Positions 43,390-56,396 are shown, counted from the first letter of the stretch. The stretch is 64,000 nucleotides of DNA from Arthrobacter sp. Leaf234 (GCF_001422665.1 NZ_LMLU01000001.1:1576732-1640731); one strand, 5' to 3'. Numbers and translations are program-made. The notes: generated by a model from the letters alone, not told the origin.

Positions 43390-43496
43390 ACAAGGGTTTT
43401 ACAGTTCTAATTGGTGGCGCGGGTGAGGGGTATGTCACAGCAGGGGCGACGTCGCCGACATGTGGCGCGCCCGCACCGGTCGGGTAGGGTGCGAGG

Positions 43497-43919
43497 ATGT
43501 CCACCGATCCCGCCGTCCAGCAGCCCGCGAGGCCGGGCAGCGTCCTCGTCATCGCAGGGATCCTCCTGCTCGAGGGTGTCGCACTCGGGGTCCTGGCCGT
43601 GGTCTCGATCCTGACCATCTTCACGGCAGCCCCTCTCTCCGTCGGTGGATCGGCCTTCATGGCCGTCCTGCTGCTGATGGTGGCGGGTGGCCTCTCCATC
43701 CTCGCCGTCAGGCTCACGGGAGGTTTCCGGTGGCCGCGGTCGCCGGCACTGGTCGTGCAGCTCTTCCTGGTGATTCTCTCCTTCCCCTACTTCTCCTCCG
43801 GGAGTCCGCTCGTGGGATTCCTGCTCATGGTGCCCGCCGCCGTCGTGATCGTGCTGCTGTTCTCCCGCCGTGTCCTGGATTTCACCGTCCGAACGACGAC
43901 CCCCGAACGAACGCTGTAG
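43497..43919 (+). CDS. Small four-TM membrane protein of unknown function
   Basis: 140 residues with four predicted hydrophobic segments: about 15-42 (VLVIAGILLLEGVALGVLAVV), 52-72 (AFMAVLLLMVAGGLSILAV), 82-97 and 101-122 (LVGFLLMVPAAVVIVLLF). The ends are charged. No enzymatic motif is visible and I do not recognise a family. The ATG at 43497 has GAGG only 1 nt upstream, and TAGGGT at 43482-43487 could be a -10, so the mRNA may be nearly leaderless. The last 38 nt overlap, antisense, the 3' end of the FtsK-like gene. Confidence 0.75.
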   Translation: MSTDPAVQQPARPGSVLVIAGILLLEGVALGVLAVVSILTIFTAAPLSVGGSAFMAVLLLMVAGGLSILAVRLTGGFRWPRSPALVVQLFLVILSFPYFSSGSPLVGFLLMVPAAVVIVLLFSRRVLDFTVRTTTPERTL

Positions 43920-46900
43920 GTGCCGGCCCCCGACCGGTGACGTCGCTTCGTGCGCCGGACTCCGATGGTCCAGGGGCGTGAGCGATCTGCAGCTCCTGCA
44001 CGCCGGAGAGGCCGCAGGCGAAACCTCGACCGAGGACCGACGGCCCACTCGAGTCGATCCGGACCCCGAGGAAGTCGCCGTCCGAAGGATTCCGCGGCGA
44101 CAGGACGATGCCCTGCCCCGAGGCGCGGGCCGGCAGTGACAGGGGGACCCGGGCCATCAGGGCCGGGCTCGGAGCGGCGGTCAGCACCGCGGCGGCTCCC
44201 CGGGTGACGAGCGACGAGAGTGCCTGCTGCACGTCGGCCTGTAGCTGGTCGGCGTCGTCGACGAGGAGGAGGGAGCCCTCGCAGCTCGAGCCGCTGGTGC
44301 CTGCCACGCCGCGCCAGTACGCGGCCGCGCCACCCGCTGTAGCTCCCGGTCGCGGCCTGAGCACCTGGAGCGGTGCCTGCAGGAGCCTCGATGATGCCTC
44401 GAGGACCCGGAGCGTGTTGGACCGTCCAGAGGCGGCATGTCCGAGGACGAGGACGGCCTCCCCGCCGCGCAGCTGGAGCCGGTACGGCCGGAGGTCGTCG
44501 CCCTGCAGGCCGAGAGCCAGCGCGGTCCCGGTCTGGTCGGAAGCCCCGGTGGCGAGCGTCGCTTCGTGGAGCTCCTCGAGGGTCACCGCCTTCGGGAGGG
44601 CGTGGACCGGGAACGGTGCCCGGGTGGGAGCCGGCGGCTGCTCCTGCGGCATCTCGGCTGCCAGCACCAGTTGGCACACGGCGTCTCCCGTTGCCCCGGC
44701 GATCCGGCCCTGCACGAGCCCACGTCCCCTGAGGGCGTCGATCGGCGGGATCCTCGGCCACGTCATCGTCGTTTCCTGGTGCGCGCCCAGCGGGAGATAG
44801 ACGCGGTTCGGCACCAGCGCGAAGAAGCGCGCCGTCGTGAGTTCGCGGTCACCGGTGATCAGGACGGAGACGCCGCAGGCCGCGCCGTCGCGCACGAGGG
44901 CGTGGAGATCATCCTCCGCGCGCGCCCGACGTCCCTGGCGGAACAGCGTGCTCCAGCGGCCCCAACCGGTGACGGCCAGCACGACCGGGGACCCGGGACG
45001 GGTCCCGTCCGTGGTGAGCGCGGCAAGCCGTTCCAGGACGCGGGCCGCTCTGGCGGGTTCCGCTGCCCCGACGTATGCCCCGGTGTGGCGGCTGTCCGCC
45101 GGGCTCGCGAGGGAACCGTCACCGTCCAGCAGGTACAGGTGGACCTCGTGGTCGGCCTGGGGGAGTCCGGCGACGACGGCGGCGACTGCGTCCTCCAGGC
45201 CGCTCGCGGGCAGTCCGATCAGCGCAAGGTGCGAGTGGTCCTCCGGTCTCCACAGGAGGGCGCGCTGTTCCTGGCGTTCCGGCAGGTCGATGAGGCCGAG
45301 CGCGACCTGCCCGCTGCGGGCGACTCCCGAGCGCATGGCCGCATCGGGGTGGGCGCCGTGGTCTCTGCCGTGATCTTCGCGCTGGTCCTGGCCACGCTCC
45401 GAGGCGTCCGCCATCCCGTGCCGATCGGCGGCCGGGGGATGTGCACGGCAGTGAGCCGGCGTCAGGAAGGCCGGGAGAGGCGGTAGCACGGGTCCGGGCG
45501 GTCGACGCCGGCCAGGACCACCCGCCGCGTCGACGACGGCTTCGACGGCATCCGCGAGGACCGACGCGGACGCAGGCGGTGGCTCCGCGGGCGCACCATG
45601 AATCCGGTGCCGGTCGGGCTGCCCCATGTCCCGTTCGTCGAGGAATCGAGTCAGGTACTGCCAGTCGGGTGACTCGGCCCTCCTCGGCGGGGTGGACGAT
45701 GATGCCACCTGGAAGGAGAGGGGCTCTTCCGCACCGCGTCGGAGGAATGCACGGCCGGGAAGATCGACGGGGATCTCCGCGGCAGCACCGGAGCCGAGAA
45801 GATCCTGTGATTCCGTCGCGGTCTGGACGCGCAGGAGGATCGATGACGTGATGTTCGCGCGCAGGTCGGGCGTGATGGCACCCTGAGCGCGCTGCGTGGC
45901 GAGGACCAGGTGTACCCCGAGCGATCGTCCCAGCGCGGCGATCTTCATGAGATCCGCGACCGCCGTCGGGACGTCGTCGCTGAGCATGCGGAACTCGTCG
46001 ATCACGACGACCAGTCGCGGCGGACACGTCGCGGGAGACGTTCGCCGGAGCGCGTCCGTATCGGGCACGCCCTGGTCGGCGCACAGTGCTTCCCGCCGGC
46101 GCAGTTCTGCGCGCAAGGACGCGAGTGCGCGGGCCGTGGATTCGGAGGACAGGTCCGTCATGCTCCCGACGCAGTGCGGGAGAGCGGCGAGCGCCCCGAG
46201 TCCCGAACCGCCCTTGTAGTCGATCAGGAGCAGATTCAGGTGCTCCGGTGGCTGGTGCAGGGCAAGTCCGATCACCAGCGTGCGCAGGAGCTCCGATTTC
46301 CCCGAGCCGGTGGTCCCGGCCACCAGCAGATGCGGTCCGTCCCTGACGAGGTCGAGCAGAAGCGGACCGGAGGACGATCGACCGATGAGCGCCGTCGGAT
46401 GGTCCGGATCGGACACCTGCCACTGTCCGGCCACGGTGTCGCGGACGGACAGCGGACCCGGTACCTCCGACCAGAGCGACGCCGACGTCGGTGGCGCACC
46501 GAGCAGGGTCCCGGGTTCCTCCTGGTCACCGCCTCCGGCCCGCCGGTCAGCGGCTTCCGAGCGCGCCAGGGCCCGTGCCGCCCGTTCGAAGCTGTGCTCC
46601 GACACCCCGTCCGGGACGATCTTCACCTGCTCACCGTCGAGATGGACGACGCCGTCGTCGGCGCTCAGCAGGACGCACCGATCGCCGGCGGCGACCTCCG
46701 TGGCAGCACCGGGGCGGGAACTGCGAGGGTCCGCGAGGAAGCGGAGGATCACGACTGTCGCTGCGCCGGGAGTGACCGGCACGTCCTCGGCGTCGTGGAG
46801 CACGACGAGCACACCCGGCGCGCGGGTGAGGTGGGCGAGGACGGCCGGGTCGCGGGTCAGGACGACGTGCGGGAGGAACCGGGCGTGCCGGGCCAGGTCC

Positions 46901-48069
46901 TGCGGAGCAGCCCAGATCACCACCACCGTGCGAGCCGCCCGTGGATGAGCCGTCTGGAGCAGCAGCGCTCGCCGCAGGCCGCGGACCGCCTCTGCGGCAC
47001 CGGTGACGGTGAACCTCGTTGTCCCTCCGTTCTCTCGCCCGCACGGCAGGAGGAAGGGGACGTCGTGGAGCATGGGCGGGACGAACGGTGTGTCGGACCC
47101 GTCCGAGGACACATGGGCAGGCTGATGCGCTGTCCCGAGGCGTAGGAGGACGACGGCGGATGTCCGCTGCCGTGGCGGCGATGTCGACATCTCGCTGCCC
47201 GCCGGCCGCAGGGCGTCCAGGGCCGATCGCCCGGGATCGGGGACTGCCACGACACGGCGCCGCCGGTCGCGATCAGCTGCGTCCTGGAGTGCGGAAGCGA
47301 AATGGGCGGCGCTCCGGCGGTAGGCAGCAAGCGGCACGAGCCCCGTGACGGCGGACAGTGCACTGAAGGCGAGGAAGAACCACATGCCGGTGGTCAGGGC
47401 CAGCACCACGCCCAGCACCAGCGGAAGCAGCGCGGTGAGCACGAGGACCTTCGACGGCCGCTTCGGTACCCGGTGACCGACAGGTAGGGGATCCAGGATG
47501 CACGGGTCCGTCGTTGGCGCCCAGCCCTGTCCATCCACGAGGTCGATGCTGCAGCGGCTCGACCCGAAGCGGAGTTCCGACGAGACATCGATCCCCGCCT
47601 TCGTCACGGCGATCCCGTCCACCCACGTGCCGTTGGCCGACCCCAGGTCCTCGATGACGATGGAGTGCTCTCCGATCGTGAGCAGGGCATGATTCCTGGA
47701 CAGTCCCGGATCCGCCACGGTGATCGCTGTCCGGGCACGCCCGATCGTGTAGCTGCCACGGACCAGGGGGAAGACCTGACCCGCGTCGGGGCCCGAGTGC
47801 ACCACGAATGCCAGAGGCGGGAGGGCCGCACTGCTCCTCTCGGGTGGCCGACCGGCGACGATCACGGAACCGGGTGGGACCTCCTCCGGCGGTGCCAGGT
47901 TCAGGGAGCCCAGAGGCCTCCCGTCGACACTGAAGGGCCCGGGGTAGCCCGCTTCGAGCAGCCGCTCGGCAAGGGCCGACCCGGTGGGAAGGCGAGCTGT
48001 GTCGACGACGATCTCCTCCGTCGCGAAGCCGTGCGGCGGTGCGGCAACCAGCGTGACGTGCAGATCCAC
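43882..48069 (-). CDS. Orphan FHA-domain FtsK/SpoIIIE ATPase, EssC/EccC-like
   Basis: 1,395-residue membrane ATPase. The N-terminal FHA domain (about 85-165: GSYTIGRARTAITVADPGLSRNHALL, SANGTWVDG) precedes two TM segments (about 195-240). First FtsK domain: intact Walker A (GTTGSGKSELLRTL near residue 587) and Walker B (RLVVVIDEF). The second (near 950, LIGLPASGLEDAV) and third (near 1210, VLGHAASGRSNTL) domains have degenerate P-loops. This is the EccC/EssC layout; FHA at the N-terminus recalls firmicute EssC. GTG 48069 follows GGGAGGCAC. No WXG100, EccB, EccD or EccE genes are in the window. It overlaps the small membrane gene 3' to 3'. Confidence 0.85.
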   Translation of the reverse strand: MDLHVTLVAAPPHGFATEEIVVDTARLPTGSALAERLLEAGYPGPFSVDGRPLGSLNLAPPEEVPPGSVIVAGRPPERSSAALPPLAFVVHSGPDAGQVFPLVRGSYTIGRARTAITVADPGLSRNHALLTIGEHSIVIEDLGSANGTWVDGIAVTKAGIDVSSELRFGSSRCSIDLVDGQGWAPTTDPCILDPLPVGHRVPKRPSKVLVLTALLPLVLGVVLALTTGMWFFLAFSALSAVTGLVPLAAYRRSAAHFASALQDAADRDRRRRVVAVPDPGRSALDALRPAGSEMSTSPPRQRTSAVVLLRLGTAHQPAHVSSDGSDTPFVPPMLHDVPFLLPCGRENGGTTRFTVTGAAEAVRGLRRALLLQTAHPRAARTVVVIWAAPQDLARHARFLPHVVLTRDPAVLAHLTRAPGVLVVLHDAEDVPVTPGAATVVILRFLADPRSSRPGAATEVAAGDRCVLLSADDGVVHLDGEQVKIVPDGVSEHSFERAARALARSEAADRRAGGGDQEEPGTLLGAPPTSASLWSEVPGPLSVRDTVAGQWQVSDPDHPTALIGRSSSGPLLLDLVRDGPHLLVAGTTGSGKSELLRTLVIGLALHQPPEHLNLLLIDYKGGSGLGALAALPHCVGSMTDLSSESTARALASLRAELRRREALCADQGVPDTDALRRTSPATCPPRLVVVIDEFRMLSDDVPTAVADLMKIAALGRSLGVHLVLATQRAQGAITPDLRANITSSILLRVQTATESQDLLGSGAAAEIPVDLPGRAFLRRGAEEPLSFQVASSSTPPRRAESPDWQYLTRFLDERDMGQPDRHRIHGAPAEPPPASASVLADAVEAVVDAAGGPGRRRPPGPVLPPLPAFLTPAHCRAHPPAADRHGMADASERGQDQREDHGRDHGAHPDAAMRSGVARSGQVALGLIDLPERQEQRALLWRPEDHSHLALIGLPASGLEDAVAAVVAGLPQADHEVHLYLLDGDGSLASPADSRHTGAYVGAAEPARAARVLERLAALTTDGTRPGSPVVLAVTGWGRWSTLFRQGRRARAEDDLHALVRDGAACGVSVLITGDRELTTARFFALVPNRVYLPLGAHQETTMTWPRIPPIDALRGRGLVQGRIAGATGDAVCQLVLAAEMPQEQPPAPTRAPFPVHALPKAVTLEELHEATLATGASDQTGTALALGLQGDDLRPYRLQLRGGEAVLVLGHAASGRSNTLRVLEASSRLLQAPLQVLRPRPGATAGGAAAYWRGVAGTSGSSCEGSLLLVDDADQLQADVQQALSSLVTRGAAAVLTAAPSPALMARVPLSLPARASGQGIVLSPRNPSDGDFLGVRIDSSGPSVLGRGFACGLSGVQELQIAHAPGPSESGARSDVTGRGPAPTAFVRGSSFGR

Positions 48070-48188
48070 CGTGCCTCCCGTCGTCGTCTGGTCCGAGGCT
48101 AGGCCGCACGGCCCGAGAGCGGGTGGCGAAGAGCAATGATGTGGACAACGTGCGTGCGACCCCGCCGGGCGACACCTCCGTCGGGGCA

Positions 48189-48223
48189 CGGGTGCCGGGC
48201 TCACAGGGTCGTCCCGGCACCCG
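48189..48223. promoter_or_regulatory. Inverted repeat in the divergent ATPase/acyltransferase intergenic region
   Basis: A perfect 11-bp arm pair CGGGTGCCGGG / CCCGGCACCCG with a 13-nt spacer lies 41-75 nt before the acyltransferase ATG. The long spacer argues against a terminator; an operator or leader stem-loop is more likely. Confidence 0.35.
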
Positions 48224-48263
48224 CCGGTACACTCGGTGAACGTGTCTACTCTGAAGGCCTCTG

Positions 48264-50315
48264 ATGACGGTCGTTGAATCAAGCCGAACTGTCGCCCCGC
48301 GGGGTGGCGGTAGGGCCGCCGACCGTGGCTTCAGGGCCGAGGTGCAGGGTCTGCGTGCGCTCGCCGTCCTGATGGTCGTCACCTACCACGTCTGGTTCGG
48401 CCGGGTATCCGGTGGGGTCGACGTATTCCTTCTCATCTCCGCGTTCCTGCTGGCGCTGTCGTTCCTGCGCAAGGTCGAATCCGGGAGGCCGCTCGATCTC
48501 GGCCGCCACTGGCTGCACCAGTTCAAGCGCCTCCTGCCCGCCGTCGTCGTGGTGATCCTCGGCACGCTCGGTGCCACCTATCTCCTCGTACCGAGGTCAC
48601 GCTGGCCCGACATCCTCGAGCAGGCCTGGGCCTCGCTGTTCTATGTCCAGAACTGGGTCCTCGCCTCCAATGCCGTGGACTACTACGCCGAGGACCACAG
48701 CCTCGCGAGTCCGCTGCAGCACTTCTGGTCGCTCTCGGTCCAGGGCCAGGTGTTCATCCTGTGGCCTCTGCTGTTCGTCCTCAGCGCACTGGTGGCTCGG
48801 CGCTTCCGCCTGCGGTTCCGCGGCGTCGTCCTCCTCGTGTTCGGTGCGCTGTTCCTGGCGTCGCTCGGTTTCTCGGTCTGGGAGACCGCCACGAACCAGG
48901 CCTACGCCTACTTCGACACGCGCGCCCGCCTGTGGGAGTTCGCTCTCGGTACGCTCCTTGCGCTTGCCCTGCCTTTCCTCCGGCTGCCCGGGGCCCTGCG
49001 GATCATGGCGGGCTGGGTCGGTGTCGGCGCGATGCTCAGTGGAGGATTCCTGCTCGATGTGCAGGGCCAGTTCCCCGGCTACGTGGCCCTCTGGCCGCTC
49101 CTGGCGGCCGCTCTGGTGATCGTCGCGGGCCAGACCGGTAGTGCTGTCGGAGCTGACCGTCTGCTGTCATCGAGGCCGCTGGTGCGCATGGGCGACCTCT
49201 CGTATGCCCTCTACCTCTGGCACTGGCCGGTCCTGGTGCTGTTCCTGATCTGGCGCGGTCAGCCGTCGCCGGGGGTCCTGGGCGGCGTGCTGGTGATCGC
49301 CGTGTCGCTCGTCCTCGCCTACCTCACCATGCGCTTCGTCGAGCGGCCGCTGCGAGCCCTGGTCTGGGCGGACAAGCGCCGTCGCCGCGCGCTGCTGGTG
49401 GTTGCCGTCAGCACGGCGCTCGTCGCAGCACCGCTGACCCTCTGGCAGCAGGCGATCACGCAGCAGGTCCGGGAGAGCGCCGCGCATGCCGACACGAACA
49501 ATCCCGGTGCGCTGGTGCTTGATCCGCTCCTCGACCTGTCCGCCCCCGAGAACGTGCCGCCGATCCCTGCGACCACCGAGCTGAGCAAGGAGTACTTCCC
49601 GCTCGATCGGGTCTGCGAAGGAGCGGACGAACCCGACGACGAACTGCTCCGGGGCGAGTGCTATGTCATAGTGCCGCCGTCGGAGCCTGTGCGGGAGATC
49701 ATCGTCGTCGGCGACTCCCACTCCCAGCAGTGGTCGACCCCCCTGGCCGAGATGGCGCAGGAGCGGGGCTGGAAGATGACCTTCGTCCTACTGGGAGGAT
49801 GCAAGTTCGGGTCCGGCCCCGAAGGACGCACGCCGCAGTGCGAGCAGTGGAACGCGGCGGTGACCGACTACGTGCTGGCCCAGGCGCCCGACCTCGTCTA
49901 CACGGTCGGTACGGTCGCCAGGAGCGACGATCCGCAGGATGTCCTGCCCGCCGGGTTCCCCGCGACCGCGCGGATGTTCGACGAGCGCGGTATCAAGGTG
50001 GCAGCCGTCCGGGACAATCCGCGCTTCACCTCGAACAGGGTGCTCTGCGTCGAGACGCAGGGTGTGGACAGTCCTGCATGCAACCCTCCCCGTTCGACGA
50101 CCCTCACCGACCAGCCCCCGGTCGACGAGCTGCTCGCACAGGCCCCGAACGTCGCCTTTCTGGACTTCACCGACTATCTCTGCCGGGAGGATGACTGTCC
50201 AGCCGTCGTGGGCAACGTCTTCGTATATATCGACGACAACCACGTCAGCGCCACGTACCTCAGATCCATGCTGCCGATCTTCACCCAGCGGTTCGACGAG
50301 GCGGTCCGCCTGTAG
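48264..50315 (+). CDS. Acyltransferase-3 / SGNH-domain membrane O-acyltransferase
   Basis: OatA-like two-domain protein. The N-terminal acyltransferase-3 membrane domain (residues 1-385, about 10-11 TM) has FRAEVQGLRALAVLMVVTYH, DVFLLISAFL and YLWHWPVLVLFLIW. The extracytoplasmic SGNH domain has IIVVGDSHSQQW (nucleophile Ser near 485) and a C-terminal DDNHVSATYL, where Asp-x-x-His completes the site. Such proteins move acetyl groups onto surface glycans or peptidoglycan. Length is 683 residues. It opens the surface-glycan locus, just upstream of glf. Confidence 0.92.
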   Translation: MTVVESSRTVAPRGGGRAADRGFRAEVQGLRALAVLMVVTYHVWFGRVSGGVDVFLLISAFLLALSFLRKVESGRPLDLGRHWLHQFKRLLPAVVVVILGTLGATYLLVPRSRWPDILEQAWASLFYVQNWVLASNAVDYYAEDHSLASPLQHFWSLSVQGQVFILWPLLFVLSALVARRFRLRFRGVVLLVFGALFLASLGFSVWETATNQAYAYFDTRARLWEFALGTLLALALPFLRLPGALRIMAGWVGVGAMLSGGFLLDVQGQFPGYVALWPLLAAALVIVAGQTGSAVGADRLLSSRPLVRMGDLSYALYLWHWPVLVLFLIWRGQPSPGVLGGVLVIAVSLVLAYLTMRFVERPLRALVWADKRRRRALLVVAVSTALVAAPLTLWQQAITQQVRESAAHADTNNPGALVLDPLLDLSAPENVPPIPATTELSKEYFPLDRVCEGADEPDDELLRGECYVIVPPSEPVREIIVVGDSHSQQWSTPLAEMAQERGWKMTFVLLGGCKFGSGPEGRTPQCEQWNAAVTDYVLAQAPDLVYTVGTVARSDDPQDVLPAGFPATARMFDERGIKVAAVRDNPRFTSNRVLCVETQGVDSPACNPPRSTTLTDQPPVDELLAQAPNVAFLDFTDYLCREDDCPAVVGNVFVYIDDNHVSATYLRSMLPIFTQRFDEAVRL

Positions 50316-50390
50316 GGCAGCCGCGCCGGGCTCCCCGGTCCTGCCGCCCCTCCGGTTGGGGGGCGCTCAGCTTCCGTCGGGTAGCCTTGA

Positions 50391-53640
<3,250 letters not shown>

Positions 53641-53644
<4 letters not shown>

Positions 53645-54531
53645 GCAACGGGGTGCGGGGTTCCGCGGCGGACCTCCCGGGCGCCATGCAGACACCTGGT
53701 GCTGGCGGCGGACTCGCAGCCGTCCTCAGGAACAGATTCCTCCTGCGGCTTCTGGTGCGGAAGGAGATACGGGTCCGCTACCGCGGGTCGGTGCTCGGAC
53801 TCCTCTGGTCCTACCTCAAGCCGCTCCTGCAGTTCTCCGTCTACTACGTCGCGCTGGGAATCTTCCTCAACCTGCAGGGCACGACCGAGAACTACGCGAT
53901 CTACCTGTTCTCAGGGATCGTCCTCATCAACTTCTTCACCGAGGCCTTCGGTAACGCGACCCGATCCATCGTGGAGAACCGGGACCTGATCAAGAAGATC
54001 TACCTTCCTCGTGAGCTGTTCCCCATCTCGGCCGTCTGGGTCTCGGCGGTGCACTTCGTCCCGCAGGTCCTCGTCCTCGCGGGCGCCTGTCTCGTGGTGG
54101 GATGGCGTCCCGACATCCTCCAACTGTTCCTGGTCCTCGTCGGCTTCCTGATCGTCGCCTGTCTCGCCAGTGGGCTCGGTCTCCTCTTCGGGGCGGTGAA
54201 CGTGTACTTCCGGGACGCGGAGAACCTGGTCGACATGATTCTCATGGTCGTGACATGGGCGTCTCCCGTCCTGTACAGCTGGGTCCTCGTCAGTGACGCT
54301 CTCGGCAGGTGGTTCTTCCTGTACCAGCTCAATCCGATGACCGTGGCGGTCGAACTCTTCCACGTCGGGTTCTGGGTACCCACCCTCGGAGACGGGGCGG
54401 CGGGTTCCGCCTCGATGCCAGGTCTCCTCGGTCTGTGGGTACCCGTGGCCGGGGCCGTCTCGCTGCTGGTCCTCGTCCTCGGCCAGTTCGTCTTCCGGCG
54501 ACTGTCGGCCAACTTCGCGCAGGAGCTGTAG
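53641..54531 (+). CDS. wzm: ABC-2 type polysaccharide exporter permease
   Basis: Wzm-like permease with six TM segments, exporting a lipid-linked glycan. It has the family motif VRKEIRVRYRGSVLGLLWSYLKPLLQF near residue 40 and LIKKIYLPRELFPIS in the middle. The likely start is TTG 53641, overlapping the GlfT2 stop (TTGA), with GAGGGAG about 11 nt upstream; ATG 53686 is an alternative without an SD. The adjacent ATPase gene starts 2 nt after its stop. The same glf-glfT2-wzm-wzt neighbourhood is known in mycobacterial galactan biosynthesis. Confidence 0.93.
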
Positions 54532-54533
54532 AG

Positions 54534-55277
54534 ATGTCCACCGACGCGATCGTCGCCACCGGCCTGCGGAAACGGTTCGTCCTCCGCCATACGCGATCGC
54601 TGAAGGAGGCCTTCGTCTGGTTCGTCCGCGGGAGGAGGGGCGAGCTCGTGCAGAAGTTCAATGCACTGGACGACGTCGGCTTCACGGTGCGCACGGGCGA
54701 GACGGTCGCCCTCCTGGGCCTCAACGGATCCGGCAAGTCGACGCTTCTCAAACTGATCTCCGGGGTGCTTCAGCCTGATGCAGGAGTCATCCGTACCCGA
54801 GGCCATCTCGCCGGGCTCATCGAGGTCGGGGCGGGCTTCCACCACGATCTCAGCGGGAGGGAGAACGTCTACCTGAACGGCGCCATCCTGGGCATGTCCC
54901 AGCAGGACATCGAGGAGCGGTTCGACTCCATCATCGACTTCGCCGAGATCGGCGAGTTCATCGACACCGAGGTGAAGTTCTACTCGTCCGGGATGTACCT
55001 CCGCCTCGCCTTCTCGATCGCGGTCCACACCGATCCGGACATCTTCCTCGTCGACGAGATCCTCGCCGTCGGAGACGAACCCTTCCAGCGCAAGTGCCTG
55101 GCGAAGATCAGGGAGCTCGCGGCGGCGGGGAAGACGCTCATCGTCGTGAGCCACGATCTCGACCTGGTGTCCAGTGTCTGCGAGCGCGGGATCCTCCTCG
55201 AGAACGGACGGCTCGTGAAGGACGGCGACGTCGCCTCCGTCGTCGCGGAGCTGAGGCAGCGCGCGCGCGAGCACTAG
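54534..55277 (+). CDS. wzt: Polysaccharide ABC exporter ATPase
   Basis: ATP-binding partner of Wzm. Walker A is LLGLNGSGKSTLLK (residues 60-73), the signature is FYSSGMYLRLAF, Walker B is DIFLVDEILAVGDE, and the switch His is in VVSHDLD. At 247 residues it has only the nucleotide-binding domain, without the C-terminal carbohydrate-binding domain of O-antigen Wzt proteins, so export probably does not need recognition of a modified chain end. ATG 54534 follows AGGAG that overlaps the wzm stop. It ends the coupled glf operon. Confidence 0.94.
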   Translation: MSTDAIVATGLRKRFVLRHTRSLKEAFVWFVRGRRGELVQKFNALDDVGFTVRTGETVALLGLNGSGKSTLLKLISGVLQPDAGVIRTRGHLAGLIEVGAGFHHDLSGRENVYLNGAILGMSQQDIEERFDSIIDFAEIGEFIDTEVKFYSSGMYLRLAFSIAVHTDPDIFLVDEILAVGDEPFQRKCLAKIRELAAAGKTLIVVSHDLDLVSSVCERGILLENGRLVKDGDVASVVAELRQRAREH

Positions 55278-55364
55278 GAAGCACGAGCGAGCACAAGCGA
55301 AGGCCGGGGGCCACCGGAGACGGGGCAGGCTCCGAATGCAAGCATTTCAGGAGAGGGAAGAATA

Positions 55365-56396
55365 GTGAGAGACGAGATCGCCGGCACGGCTCCGGTGACG
55401 AGCAGACGGGCCGTCGTCCTGGGGTTACTCGGGTTGCCGTTCATCGCCGCGGCGTGCACCAGCAGCCCCACGGAGGAGACCGACGCCCAGGACGCCGTCT
55501 TCCCGATCGAGGTGCGCCACCATTTCGGCGTGACGACCATCGCCGACCGGCCGGTCCGGATCGCGACGTTCGGTGTCGCTGCGGCGGACGTCTGCCTCTT
55601 GCTCGGGATCGCGCCCCTCGGCATGCCGGGATCGAACTCCACCCCCTGGTACAACCTGGGGCGCGTCGCCGAGGAGGCGATGACGCCGGTGCTCTACCCC
55701 GACGAGCTCGACCTGGCGCTCGCGGCGATCGAGGATCTCGAGCCGGATCTGATCTTCACCCTCGGCGCCGACATCACGCGTGACGAGTACAGCAGGCTGT
55801 CCGACATCGCGCCGGTCGTCCACGGGCCCGGCGAGGGAAAACCCTCCTGGCGTGAGACCGTCGACCAGGTCGCACGGACCATCGGTCGCTCCGGGAGGGG
55901 CACCGAGCTGATCCGGGACACCGAGCAGCGCATCCGGGAGTCGACCTCCGACTATCCGGATCTGCCCGGGACCACCTTCCTCGCGGTCGAGGCGTTCACG
56001 GCGGCAGGAGCGGACCTCGGGGTCTACGACGGCGCAAGCGGACCGGTCGGCATCCTCGAGGAGTTCGGTATCAGCGCTGCCCCGTTGCCGGCGGGCCTGG
56101 AGGAAGCCGAGGAGTTGGTGGACGACGTCTTCGGGCGGGTCGGTCAGGTTCGGTTGCCCCGCACCCGGGCGGAGGGACTCCGGGCGGACGTCCTCGTCCT
56201 GGTCGCGGAACGACGGCGGGCCCAGGAGTTGGCGGACGAACTGGCGGGGGATCTCGACCCGGCCGTGCAGGTCGTCCCCGCCCCGAAGGACGAGATGGGC
56301 GCTGCGATGATCATGGCGTCGCCGCTCAGTATCGACTGGCTGGCGCGGAACTTCGTTCCCGTGCTTGCAGAGGCAGCGTTCGACGCGCGCCAGTAG
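55365..56396 (+). CDS. Siderophore-type ABC transporter substrate-binding lipoprotein
   Basis: Periplasmic-binding-protein-like lipoprotein of the FepB/FhuD class, binding ferric siderophores or related chelates. The N-terminus TSRRAVVLGLLGLPFIAAAC carries a twin-arginine-like pair and a lipobox cysteine (about residue 31). The mature part has the two-lobed helical-backbone fold (ADRPVRIATFGVAAADVCLLLGI, LEPDLIFTLGADIT). Length is 343 residues. GTG 55365 has GAGGGAAG upstream. No permease or ATPase gene adjoins, so partners must be elsewhere. Confidence 0.87.
   Translation: MRDEIAGTAPVTSRRAVVLGLLGLPFIAAACTSSPTEETDAQDAVFPIEVRHHFGVTTIADRPVRIATFGVAAADVCLLLGIAPLGMPGSNSTPWYNLGRVAEEAMTPVLYPDELDLALAAIEDLEPDLIFTLGADITRDEYSRLSDIAPVVHGPGEGKPSWRETVDQVARTIGRSGRGTELIRDTEQRIRESTSDYPDLPGTTFLAVEAFTAAGADLGVYDGASGPVGILEEFGISAAPLPAGLEEAEELVDDVFGRVGQVRLPRTRAEGLRADVLVLVAERRRAQELADELAGDLDPAVQVVPAPKDEMGAAMIMASPLSIDWLARNFVPVLAEAAFDARQ

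Noticed and set aside
43411-43440. Second CRP box (GGTGA...TCACA) upstream of whiB1
   Set aside because: The half-sites are 8 nt apart instead of 6, so spacing does not match the CRP/GlxR consensus.
48180-48263. Hairpin upstream of the first acyltransferase as a terminator
   Set aside because: The 13-nt loop, lack of a U-run and position between divergent genes do not fit a terminator; listed only as an inverted repeat.
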